Below, piece by piece: positions 18,181-26,005 of a stretch of 64,000 bases of DNA (positions within the stretch are counted from its first letter, which is position 1; each line of letters begins with the position of its first letter). A program made the translations under genes and the position numbers. The stretch lies in NCBI GenBank assembly GCA_002840505.1, contig PHBC01000003.1, positions 135,740-199,739 on the forward strand, written 5' to 3'. The notes beneath the pieces are model-generated. The model was given only the letters and a program-made list of their open reading frames with translations. It searched no databases and had not been told where the DNA came from. This DNA is from Deltaproteobacteria bacterium HGW-Deltaproteobacteria-2 (GTDB lineage Bacteria > Desulfobacterota > Syntrophia > Syntrophales > Smithellaceae).

Positions 18181-18511
18181 CCATAAATTTGGTCTTAGAA
18201 TTGACTTGCTTTATGAATATCATGCCATAAATTTAAATTAATGCCAGTTATATAATAATCAATGGAAAAGTTGATGAACTGAGAAAATAAACAAAATACC
18301 ATTAAAGGAAGAAATTCATCAATCCCGGCAAGCTAAGCTATTGGAATACTAAGAATGTCTTTAATATCCTCCGCTTACGGCTGGATAACCCTGACAGCAC
18401 TGGCTACAGGATACTTCGACTTACAGGTTGCAGTTCACTTCGTTCCTGAACAAGGTGTCACTAATCCCGCGTCGCTACGCTCCTGGGATAGTTCGACTTA
18501 CAGGTTGCAGT
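18181..18511. other. Non-coding gap with repeats, downstream of the radical SAM gene
   Basis: No gene is seen. The left half is AT-rich. The right half (about 18360-18511) is GC-richer and consists of repeat material, including the two 34-base direct repeats and a hairpin ATCCCGCG...CCTGGGAT between them. Confidence 0.55.
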
Positions 18512-18525
18512 TCACTTCGTTCCTG
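18415..18525. repeat. Two 34-base direct repeats (period 77)
   Basis: The same 34 bases, beginning TTCGACTTACAGG and ending TTCGTTCCTG, occur at 18415-18448 and 18492-18525. Partial similarity continues after each (both reach TCACTAA). The second copy supplies the last codons and the TGA stop of the radical SAM gene. A shorter related piece, bounded by GAGACTC and GTAAGTCGAA, lies at 21456-21513 on the other orientation. Confidence 0.75.
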
Positions 18526-19549
18526 CGACCTGAGTCTCACTAAGTACGCCTTCCAGCTCCGTTCCACATTTGGGGCATTTATTGCCCTGCAAGTTATTGC
18601 GGACAATCCTAAAACCGTAGCGTTCGATCAAAAGATTCCCGCAATTAAAGCAATAAGTGTTTTCACCTTCATCTCCCGGTACATTACCGCTATATACATA
18701 TTTTAATCCGGCCTGTTTTCCTATTTCTACAGCGCGATGCAACAAGGCAACCGGAGTTGCCGGCAGATTCTGCATTTTGAATTGAGGATGAAAACGGCTT
18801 ATATGCCAGGGAGTTTCTACTCCCAAATTAGCAATAAATTGCGCGATGTCTTTTAGTTCTTCTTCGCTGTCATTTAAGGTGGGAATAAGCAATGTGGTTA
18901 TCTCCACCCATATCCCCTTCTCTTTCATTTTTTTTAAACTTTCCAGAACCGGATTTAACCGGGCTCCGCATTTTTTCTTGTAAAAATCGTCGCGGAAAGA
19001 TTTCAAATCCACATTGGCAGCGGATAAATAAGGAGCTATTGTTTCAATTGCTTCGGTTGTCATAAAACCGTTGGTGACAAAAACATTTATTAAGCCGTTT
19101 TCTGCGGCGATTTTTGCGGTATCGTAAGCCAGCTCAAAATAAATTGTTGGTTCTGTATAGGTATAGGCGATTGTTTTCGATCCGCTTTTTTTTGCTCTTG
19201 CCACTATTTCCGTCGGCAGAAAATCATCGCCGGTTATCATGCGCGTGGTACGCGGCATTTGTGAAATGTCGTGATTCTGGCAAAAATCACAGCTGAAATT
19301 GCATCCCACCGTGGCAATGGAATAGGATCTGGAAGCGGGACACACATGAAAGAAAGGTTTTTTTTCGATGGGATCAATATTTTCGGCTATCAGTGTTCCA
19401 TAAACCAGTGAGTACAGAACGCCTTCTCTATTTTCCCTTACTCCGCACACACCCCGCTTATCTGGCTTAATCGCGCATCTATGAGCGCACAGATTGCAGC
19501 GCACCTGTCCTTCAGAAAGTTTTTCATAAAGCATCGCTTCTTTAATCAT
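18512..19549 (-). CDS. amrS: AmmeMemoRadiSam-type radical SAM enzyme (AmrS-like)
   Basis: 345 aa. N-terminal cysteines (CNLCAHRC, RGVCGVR) precede the radical-SAM motif CNFSCDFCQNH (CxxxCxxC) near residue 80. Later family blocks are AYTYTEPTIYFE, VTNGFMT and NVDLKSF. The C-terminal zinc-ribbon is CFNCGNLL and CPKCGTELEG. The reaction is not established; the family co-occurs with MEMO1/AMMECR1 proteins, neither of which is in the window. The last eight residues (after GVLS) are encoded by an adjacent repeat and look like an acquired tail. It abuts the methyltransferase gene (TAAATG). Confidence 0.88.
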   Translation of the reverse strand: MIKEAMLYEKLSEGQVRCNLCAHRCAIKPDKRGVCGVRENREGVLYSLVYGTLIAENIDPIEKKPFFHVCPASRSYSIATVGCNFSCDFCQNHDISQMPRTTRMITGDDFLPTEIVARAKKSGSKTIAYTYTEPTIYFELAYDTAKIAAENGLINVFVTNGFMTTEAIETIAPYLSAANVDLKSFRDDFYKKKCGARLNPVLESLKKMKEKGIWVEITTLLIPTLNDSEEELKDIAQFIANLGVETPWHISRFHPQFKMQNLPATPVALLHRAVEIGKQAGLKYVYSGNVPGDEGENTYCFNCGNLLIERYGFRIVRNNLQGNKCPKCGTELEGVLSETQVAGTK

Positions 19550-20335
19550 TTATCCGCCTGCCTTAAGTTTTTCCCGAATAGCTTCAGGGGCTGTGTTTCT
19601 GGCTTTAGCTTCCAGTTTAAATGATTCCATAATCGGGCTCTGCGCCGTCCTGTAAGTGTATTTAACAGGAAATATCAGGCCAACAAAAGCGCCAAAGGGA
19701 TTTTTTCGGAGTGGGAAAATTTCCTCCAACCCCTCGAAAAAATAATGAACAATATTGGGGAAATAAACGACACTGCCCCATTTAATAGCAGCATCGCCGG
19801 CGCAATTTTTTACCATAGTTTTAATTTCAGGAAAACTAAAAAAACGCATTTCCCGCGAAAGGGGGAACCCAAACATTTCTTTCAATCCCTGCTTTGTACC
19901 CGCGAAAGAATAAACATTTATAAATCCGATAAAGACCCGACCGCGGCAAACTCTTATTGCTTCTTCAATTATTTTTTGCGGATTAGCAGAGATTTCCAGA
20001 ACATTAATCAAAGTTACGATGTCAAATTCATTGTCGGAAAAGGGAATGTCTTCAGGTTGAGCCAGAATCAGTTCGACATGGTCGCCGTATTTTTGCCGGA
20101 CAACATCCAGTTTTTCTTTGGAAGAATCAATTCCTGTTAAAGAACACCATTTATCCTGAAAAAATTGTAAATTGTCCCCAGCGCCACAGCCCACATCAAG
20201 AATTCTTTCGCCAGCCAGCGGAGCTACTAAATCCAGAATCAGTTCTTTCTGACGCGAAATAATATAATTTCTTCGCAGTGTCTTCAGTTGTTCATCGGAT
20301 AATTGGGTTGACTTTTGATCTGAAAACATTTCCAT
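19550..20335 (-). CDS. Class I SAM-dependent methyltransferase
   Basis: 261 aa. Motif I LDVGCGAGDN is at about residues 47-56, the acidic LTGID motif at about 66-70 and the motif IV-like FDIVTLINVLE at about 104-114. This is the methyltransferase type 11 fold. Residues about 160-230 form an extra hydrophobic region (FFEGLEEIFPL, FGAFVGLIFPV) that may dock a lipid or membrane. The substrate is unknown. Its TAA stop directly precedes the ATG of the radical SAM gene, so the two are co-translated and possibly act in one pathway. Confidence 0.82.
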   Translation of the reverse strand: MEMFSDQKSTQLSDEQLKTLRRNYIISRQKELILDLVAPLAGERILDVGCGAGDNLQFFQDKWCSLTGIDSSKEKLDVVRQKYGDHVELILAQPEDIPFSDNEFDIVTLINVLEISANPQKIIEEAIRVCRGRVFIGFINVYSFAGTKQGLKEMFGFPLSREMRFFSFPEIKTMVKNCAGDAAIKWGSVVYFPNIVHYFFEGLEEIFPLRKNPFGAFVGLIFPVKYTYRTAQSPIMESFKLEAKARNTAPEAIREKLKAGG

Positions 20336-20419
20336 TGTCTCCGGCGAATTCTATATTAAATTATGTATGAAAATTTATACCCTGTTTTTTTATAAAATAA
20401 ATTCTTTTGATTTCTGTTT

Positions 20420-21409
20420 TCAACCGCCAATCGCCGACATATTCCGGCATTTCTTTAAACTGTTTTCCGTGCAGATCAGATCATGTTGCTTAGGTTTTAG
20501 TAATACGGCATCCCAGAAAAGTTTTTCCAATTCCGCATCGCTGCAATTTTCCCGTAGAGCCGTTTTCAAGTCAACTTCTTTTTCGTTAAGAAGGCAAACC
20601 CTCAATTTACCATCAGAAGTCAGGCGCAAACGATTACAGGTTGAACAAAAATGGTCGCTCACCGGATTAATAAAACCGATTTCACCACGTCCGCCTTTTA
20701 TCTTATATATTTTGGCAGGACCATCGGATTTATTTTTCTTGTTTTTTATCTGTTCCAGTTTGTAGCTTTGTCTGATTTTATCAATTAATTGCGATGTCGG
20801 TATATAATCTTCACCATAATCCAGATTTGTTTTTCCAACCGGCATTAATTCAATAAATCGAACCTGAAAGGGTTTGTCTGCGGCTAGTCGGGCAAAGTTC
20901 AGAGCTTCATCATCATTAAAACCTTTAATGGCGACTGTGTTGATTTTTATCGGGGCAAAACCGACTTCTTCAGCCCGGGCAATTCCACGCAAAACGGCAT
21001 CCAAATCTCCGCCGTTAGTAATATGAAAATACTTATCTTTATTTAGAGAATCAAGGCTGATATTTATGCGGCAAATTCCGGCATCAAAAATTTTTTGGGC
21101 GAATTCTTCCAGAAGAATGCCGTTTGTTGTCAGGCTTATGTCTCGCAAACCGTCGATTTTTTTCAGTTCGGCAATAAAATCAACAAAGCCCTTGCGGACT
21201 AATGGTTCGCCTCCTGTTACCCGCACCTTGACCAATCCCATTTTTACAGCAACGGAAACAATGCGGATTATTTCCTCATAACGCAGAATGTCGTCATGCC
21301 CCTGCAAAGATATTCCCTCTTTGGGGCGGCAATAACTGCAATGTAAATTACACCTGTCAGTTATGGAAACTCGCAGGTAATTTATTTCTCTGTTGAATTT
21401 ATCAAGCAT
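20420..21409 (-). CDS. moaA: GTP 3',8-cyclase MoaA (molybdenum cofactor biosynthesis)
   Basis: 329 aa, normal length. The N-terminal radical-SAM cluster is CNLHCSYC (residues 20-27). The GGEP motif is RVTGGEPLVRKG. The C-terminal second cluster is CSTCNRLRLTSDGKLRVCL. The protein ends in the essential Gly-Gly tail (SAIGG). MoaA with MoaC turns GTP into cyclic pyranopterin monophosphate. moaC is not visible here. Molybdenum or tungsten enzymes such as formate dehydrogenases are expected elsewhere in the genome. Confidence 0.97.
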   Translation of the reverse strand: MLDKFNREINYLRVSITDRCNLHCSYCRPKEGISLQGHDDILRYEEIIRIVSVAVKMGLVKVRVTGGEPLVRKGFVDFIAELKKIDGLRDISLTTNGILLEEFAQKIFDAGICRINISLDSLNKDKYFHITNGGDLDAVLRGIARAEEVGFAPIKINTVAIKGFNDDEALNFARLAADKPFQVRFIELMPVGKTNLDYGEDYIPTSQLIDKIRQSYKLEQIKNKKNKSDGPAKIYKIKGGRGEIGFINPVSDHFCSTCNRLRLTSDGKLRVCLLNEKEVDLKTALRENCSDAELEKLFWDAVLLKPKQHDLICTENSLKKCRNMSAIGG

Positions 21410-21724
21410 TATCTTTAAAAACCTTTGCTTTTTTATTGCGAAATTCCAATTTAATGAGACTCGCTAAAAATAAATCCCGACAAGTCGGGATGAAGTTTAA
21501 AGTGTAAGTCGAATTATACTACATCAATGTGGATGAATATCCCAACGTATGCTTTGGGGTTCATACCCGTGATTATGCCCTAAATAGCACAATCTGACGA
21601 TTCAAGCCAAATAAATGTTTCTTGACAGAGCACTTATTCTTTATTAAGCAAAGGCCAAGTTATTATCCTGCCCGTTGTTTTAAACAGATCACGCCAGGAC
21701 ATAGTAAAAAAATCCGGAGTTATT
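21410..21724. other. Divergent intergenic region moaA / greA
   Basis: About 315 bases without a gene. It holds the hairpin ATCCCGAC-AA-GTCGGGAT (21474-21491) flanked by GAGACTC and GTAAGTCGAA, which resemble the ends of the repeat next to the radical SAM gene. It also has a possible greA -35 TTGACA at 21622-21627 (the -10, TAAGCA, is poor), and SD GGAG before the greA ATG. Confidence 0.5.
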
Positions 21725-22198
21725 ATGGAAAGAATACCGATTACAAAAGCAGGCTTTGAAAGATTGAAAAAGGATTTGGAAACAATAAAAAACATATCTA
21801 TTCCTGAAAATGTTCGCGATATTGAGACTGCACGTGCACATGGTGACATTTCAGAAAACGCTGAATATACTGCCGCTAAAGAAAGACAGTCTTTTCTTTA
21901 TGGAAAGGTGCAGGAGTTGGAACATCAGCTGGCAATGTCCAATATTGTTAATTTAAAAGGATTAACCACTGAAAAAGTGGTTTTCGGCTGTTACGTAAGC
22001 ATGGAAGATATCGACAGCGGCGAAGAAATAAAATATCAACTTCTCGGCCCCTATGAATCCGACATCAATCAAAACAAAATTTCTGTAACATCTCCCATCG
22101 GCAAAGCTCTCATTGGTAAAAAAATTGGCAGTGAAATTACGGTGCAAACACCCGGTGGCATAAGAAATTTCGAAATAATAGATATTTCGATTGAATAA
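21725..22198 (+). CDS. greA: Transcription elongation factor GreA
   Basis: 157 aa, full family length. The N-terminal coiled coil carries the conserved tip ARAHGDISENAEYTAAKERQ, whose acidic residues reach the polymerase active site. The C-terminal FKBP-like domain has the ISVTSPIGKALIGKKIG block. GreA stimulates transcript cleavage in backtracked RNA polymerase. It is one of two plus-strand genes here and is convergent with the next gene, two bases apart. Confidence 0.97.
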   Translation: MERIPITKAGFERLKKDLETIKNISIPENVRDIETARAHGDISENAEYTAAKERQSFLYGKVQELEHQLAMSNIVNLKGLTTEKVVFGCYVSMEDIDSGEEIKYQLLGPYESDINQNKISVTSPIGKALIGKKIGSEITVQTPGGIRNFEIIDISIE

Positions 22199-22200
22199 GA

Positions 22201-23343
22201 TTAAACTTTTTTCTTCTTAATCGACGTCATAGCTTGTTTGATCTCTTCCTTTACGTTATCCTTGCTTTCCTTAGAAAATTGTTCCAGTCCGACCATCGCT
22301 TCTTTGTCGCCGATACGCCCCAAAGCCCAGGCTATCATACATCTGACGCGCTCATCAGAATTTTCTTTAAAGGCCAAAATGAGCTCGGCGACATAAACCG
22401 GATTAAGGCTATTACCCATAGCGCGAGCCACATTCATCTTCCAGCGCCAGATATCATCGGTTGACATGTAAAACATATGAGGCCAGATTTTCTTTTCGAA
22501 GTATGGTTTATCCATATGCAACAGGCAGGAAAGATCGAAATTCGCTGCTTTTGCTAAAACACGGGGATTTTGCGGTTTTTCCTGGACCGTCCAAGGGGTA
22601 TTGCGAGGACAAACATTCTGACAACGATCACATCCATAAATATTCATACCCATAGGTTCGCGGAGTTCAAGTGGAGTAAGACCATCACCGTAATATGTTA
22701 AGAAGGAAATGCAGCGACGGGGATCAATCTTTCCACCTCCTTGGAGAGCGTGTGTAGGACACGCCGCCACGCAGGCATTGCGGCACCAGTCGGGACAGCC
22801 AATAGAAACCTCCGGTTGGTCCGCGACAAATTCATGATCAATTACAAGGGCAATGGGAAAAACAAACGAACTGGTTCGAGCGACACGCCGCGCGTAGAAA
22901 AGACAATTCTTGCCAAAACTGCCCAATCCGGCACGCGCGGCTGACAACCGATGCGGCAAGTTAAACGGCACCTTGGAATCAATACCATTTGCCTGAAGAA
23001 ATTTCCGGAATACTTTAATTCTAAGCGCCAAGCCATCTTTGGTAACACGGTCATCGTCAAGATAACAGCGTCCGAAATGACGCTCCAATTGCAGCGGGTA
23101 AGATTCTTCGAAATAAGATTCCAGCAATACGATTATTGATTTTGCCTGTGGGAGAATATTCTTAGGATCCGTTCCCGCAATCAAACTCAACCCGATTGCT
23201 TCCGCCCAGCCATATTCCTCCTGATGCGCCAGCAAATATTCCCTTTGAGAGTCAAAAGGCTTAGCGTCAGTAAAACCGATATCGGCAAATTTCAATCGTT
23301 TGGCTTCCGCGATGATGTCTTTTTTCGTTATCATATTCTGCAT
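22201..23343 (-). CDS. QueG-like double 4Fe-4S protein with HEAT-like C-terminus
   Basis: 380 aa. The fold order matches epoxyqueuosine reductase: an N-terminal cobalamin-binding-type region, two ferredoxin-type clusters and a C-terminal HEAT-like segment (ERVRCMIAWALGRIGDKEA). Typical QueG blocks are present (RAGLGSFGKN, DPRRCISFLTYY, GMNIYGCDRCQNVCPRN). However, the first cluster is spaced C-x3-C-x3-C-x3-C-P instead of C-x2-C-x2-C-x3-C-P. The segment that normally reads V-D-S/T-x-P-x-x-E-R is replaced by KVPFNLPHR, losing the conserved Asp. It may therefore be a paralogue with another substrate. It could be annotated queG only with caution. Confidence 0.8.
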   Translation of the reverse strand: MQNMITKKDIIAEAKRLKFADIGFTDAKPFDSQREYLLAHQEEYGWAEAIGLSLIAGTDPKNILPQAKSIIVLLESYFEESYPLQLERHFGRCYLDDDRVTKDGLALRIKVFRKFLQANGIDSKVPFNLPHRLSAARAGLGSFGKNCLFYARRVARTSSFVFPIALVIDHEFVADQPEVSIGCPDWCRNACVAACPTHALQGGGKIDPRRCISFLTYYGDGLTPLELREPMGMNIYGCDRCQNVCPRNTPWTVQEKPQNPRVLAKAANFDLSCLLHMDKPYFEKKIWPHMFYMSTDDIWRWKMNVARAMGNSLNPVYVAELILAFKENSDERVRCMIAWALGRIGDKEAMVGLEQFSKESKDNVKEEIKQAMTSIKKKKV

Positions 23344-23421
23344 AATTTATACATTAACCCGAGCTTGATTACAAGACCATCCTTATTCTGGAAAAACGGG
23401 AGAAATCCGGATTGAAAAGAT

Positions 23422-23483
23422 TTGACAATATCGTTCATTGTCTAGTAAACCCCATTAGAAGAGATTAACTCTTCTAACGGGGT
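23422..23483 (+). promoter_or_regulatory. Possible promoter and SD-sequestering hairpin upstream of the mltB-like gene
   Basis: A hairpin ACCCCATTAGAAGAG / CTCTTCTAACGGGGT (23449-23483, loop ATTAA, one mismatch) ends three bases before the ATG at 23487. The only SD-like purines (CGGGG) lie in its right arm. Upstream is TTGACA (23422-23427) inside the inverted repeat GACAAT-7-ATTGTC; no good -10 hexamer follows at 17 bases, so the promoter is doubtful while the hairpin is clear. Confidence 0.55.
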
Positions 23484-23486
23484 AAA

Positions 23487-24374
23487 ATGAAATTAAGATA
23501 TTCACTAATCATAGTCTTTATGATCTTTATTTTGGTGGGCTGTGCGTCCAAAACCGTGCAGGTTAAGAAAATCCCGGATTCAGCTATACCGGTTAAAATT
23601 GAAGAACTGAAACATCATCTGATCGTGAACGAAGTGCCTGGAGAATGGTTCGATGAACAGATTAAGAATGAAACTTTTCAAATCCATTCGAATATAGATC
23701 AATACTTTAAGCGATCTGCGGAAAAGCAGACCGATCATGACAAGAAACGCAATGCTGCCTGGTACTTCGCGCGAATAGGCGTGGATGCCAAAATAGAAAA
23801 AGGAAAGCCATTCATTGAAGACCATATCGAGATTTTCAACCGTGCCGAGACGAAACACGGAATTCACAAGGAATTGATCGCCGCCATCATCGGTATCGAA
23901 ACCAATTTCGCCGATCGTCAGCAGCGCGGAAAATTCTACGCGTTCAATTCTTTAGTATCGCAATACATTTTCACTAACCGGACAAGATTTGCCGTTCGGG
24001 AAATAACGGCGCTTTATAAATTTTCACTAAAGACCGGCCATACACCGCAATACTTCACCAGTTCATATGCCGGCGCAATCGGATGGGGTCAGTTTATTCC
24101 TTCTTCTTTGTTGACATTTTTCATTGATTCAAATGGAATCAATGATGATGTAGATCCTTTCGACATAGAAGATACTATCTTCAGCGTGGAAAATTACCTT
24201 TATAAGAATAATCTTTCAGGAGAGAACATCGGCGATTACAATAGCAAGTACAGAGCTGTTTTTGCCTACAATCACAGCGACGTTTACGTTAAAGCGGTTC
24301 TTTATATATATGACGGGTTGCGTGATTATTTTTCTCCGGCCCAACCGGACGTTCGGACAGAGAAAAGTGAATGA
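23487..24374 (+). CDS. Lytic murein transglycosylase, MltB-like lipoprotein
   Basis: 295 aa. The lipoprotein signal peptide has lipobox LVGC with lipidated C19; residue +2 is Ala, consistent with outer-membrane sorting. The catalytic Glu is E138 in IIGIETNFADR, the MltB-family site. SYAGAIGWGQFIPSS and FAYNHSDVYVKAVL also match that family. It cleaves peptidoglycan glycan strands to 1,6-anhydro products during wall remodelling. There is no C-terminal peptidoglycan-binding domain. Its start codon is preceded by a strong hairpin that would hide the SD. Confidence 0.88.
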   Translation: MKLRYSLIIVFMIFILVGCASKTVQVKKIPDSAIPVKIEELKHHLIVNEVPGEWFDEQIKNETFQIHSNIDQYFKRSAEKQTDHDKKRNAAWYFARIGVDAKIEKGKPFIEDHIEIFNRAETKHGIHKELIAAIIGIETNFADRQQRGKFYAFNSLVSQYIFTNRTRFAVREITALYKFSLKTGHTPQYFTSSYAGAIGWGQFIPSSLLTFFIDSNGINDDVDPFDIEDTIFSVENYLYKNNLSGENIGDYNSKYRAVFAYNHSDVYVKAVLYIYDGLRDYFSPAQPDVRTEKSE

Positions 24375-24385
24375 GGGGGAGATCT

Positions 24386-25447
24386 TCAGTCCATCTGCAT
24401 AGTATCCATGCTTTTGCCGAACGTTGGCACGACAAATTTGCCTGAAGCTTTGCCGTTTTGCATAATCACTTTACCAAGTCTTTCTACGGGTTCGTTGATG
24501 CCTTCATCGGTAAGTTGAAAAGTGCCGAAATGAATCGCCACGGATAGACGGGATCCCAATTCATCATGAACCTGCCAGGCCTGTTCCGGCGTAAGGTGAA
24601 CTGTTTCCATCATCCACGCGGGCTCGTAGGCACCAATGGGAATAAAAGCAAGGTCAACTGGACCGAACCGTCTGCGTATCTCCTTTATAAAAGAGCCATA
24701 CCCGGAATCACCGATAAAGCAGATAACTCCACTTGGTGTCCTTATGATAAAACTGCCCCACAAACTCAGGTTATAGTCGGTCGCACCACGGCGCGAAAAA
24801 TGACGGGCCGGCGTGAAGCAGAATTCGATACCGCCCCTGGTAAATCCCTTCCACCAGTCCAGTTCCTGAACATTTTTTATGCCATAACGCTGAAGAATTT
24901 GCTGATTGCCAGGACCTGTTACCACGAGGGGATTGTCTCGTTTCACAAGGCGCTCCAATGTGGGAACATCCATGTGATCATAATGGTTGTGGGAAATCAG
25001 CACGACATCAATGGGTGGTAGCTGGTCAAAAGTAATACCCGGCGGCACAGCCCGCTTTGGCCCAATACACGATAACATACTGGCCCGCATGGACCAGATC
25101 GGATCGGTAAGAATATTGATGCCATTGACCTGAATAAGAACAGTGGCGTGATTCACAACTGTGTATCGTATACCCTTTTCAACCCGCTCGGGCGGAGTTT
25201 CTCCCGGCTCGATATTAACCCACTCGGGCCATTTCTCACGTTTGCCAGTTAAACCCCACTTTACCATATCCCACGCGTTATGGTGTTTGATGAACTCCAC
25301 ATTATAAAAACGTCGCCCGAATATTGTATCCTCGTAACGGCTTCTGTATACCTCATCGTCTTCAACAGACGCCGCAAAAGCAGCCCTGCTTTCAAAAACC
25401 GGCATAAGAGAAATGATTATCAGGAACAGCCAGAAAAGTTTATTCAT
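24386..25447 (-). CDS. Exported MBL-fold metallo-hydrolase (UlaG / NAPE-PLD-like)
   Basis: 353 aa from the preferred start at 25447, which places a Sec signal peptide (KLFWLFLIIISLM...AFAAS) at the N-terminus. An upstream in-frame codon at 25516 would add 23 residues before it. The metallo-beta-lactamase motif is SHNHYDHMD; further metal ligands are in TPARHFSRRG, FIGDSGYG and VAIHFGTF. The pattern is that of the UlaG/NAPE-PLD branch (lactonase or phosphodiesterase activities). Substrate unknown; location periplasmic by the signal. It is convergent with the mltB-like gene. Confidence 0.82.
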   Translation of the reverse strand: MNKLFWLFLIIISLMPVFESRAAFAASVEDDEVYRSRYEDTIFGRRFYNVEFIKHHNAWDMVKWGLTGKREKWPEWVNIEPGETPPERVEKGIRYTVVNHATVLIQVNGINILTDPIWSMRASMLSCIGPKRAVPPGITFDQLPPIDVVLISHNHYDHMDVPTLERLVKRDNPLVVTGPGNQQILQRYGIKNVQELDWWKGFTRGGIEFCFTPARHFSRRGATDYNLSLWGSFIIRTPSGVICFIGDSGYGSFIKEIRRRFGPVDLAFIPIGAYEPAWMMETVHLTPEQAWQVHDELGSRLSVAIHFGTFQLTDEGINEPVERLGKVIMQNGKASGKFVVPTFGKSMDTMQMD

Positions 25448-25586
25448 TATATTGAGAATATAACCACCCCCATTAAGTCCATCCTTGCTTGTTAATGAAA
25501 ATAAGAAGCACGGCATGGTATCTTGAAATCGAAGGATGTTGCGTTATCTCGTTCATCTGGAATAGAAAAGTAATTTGCACAAACGG

Positions 25587-25814
25587 CTAATGGTTAATAC
25601 TCTTCAGATCATTTTTATTTTTTCTATATGAAAGAAAACTGTGCAGGAACCATCCGATAATAAAACCACTTAACAGGGAAAAGAACAACAACACCGAACG
25701 CGACATGGACATTTCCCAGAATAAAAAACTTACAGTGACTACTTCTATATTCTGAGCCAGAAAGATAAGGGCAAGTAAAGCAAGAATAGCAACTATCACC
25801 ATTTTATAACTCAT
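25587..25814 (-). CDS. LapA domain small membrane protein (DUF1049)
   Basis: 75 aa with two hydrophobic segments (about 4-22 and 38-60) separated by the family signature ALIFLAQNIEVVTVSFLFWE. A basic C-terminal tail (YRKNKNDLKS) would lie in the cytoplasm. LapA-like proteins assist LPS assembly in enterobacteria; here the role is inferred by family only. SD AGGAGG precedes the ATG. Confidence 0.82.
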   Translation of the reverse strand: MSYKMVIVAILALLALIFLAQNIEVVTVSFLFWEMSMSRSVLLFFSLLSGFIIGWFLHSFLSYRKNKNDLKSINH

Positions 25815-25870
25815 CGTTTAATCCTCCTATGGCCTTAGGAATATGGGGTTGTTAAAAACCACCATGTTTC

Positions 25871-25995
25871 GGGGCTGTTCAAAAATGTTCAGATGCAAGG
25901 CGCGCAAATAACCGAACCGCGAGGCGTATATGAACATACGTTGAGCGGTGCGGTTTGCGGCGCAACGCAGCAGATGAGCGTTTTTCAACAGCCCC
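25871..25995. repeat. 125-base MITE-like element, GGGGCTGTT terminal inverted repeats
   Basis: The left end GGGGCTGTTCAAAAA and right end TTTTTCAACAGCCCC are inverted copies with one mismatch. TTCAGATGCAAGGC follows the left end as in the element at 5913-6117. The core GAGGCGTATATGAACATACG plus TTGAG recurs, reversed, in the element at 28952-29080. It ends ten bases past the stop of the NtrC-type regulator gene. Confidence 0.75.
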
Positions 25996-26005
25996 TTTAC
26001 TTTGT

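Noticed and set aside
18415..18525. Direct repeats considered as a CRISPR array
   Set aside because: Only two copies, a 43-base spacer with its own hairpin, overlap with a coding end, and no cas genes.
24424..24442. TTGGCACG...TTTGC, resembling a sigma-54 -24/-12 promoter
   Set aside because: Twelve rather than ten bases separate GG from GC, and it lies inside the coding region of the MBL-fold gene.
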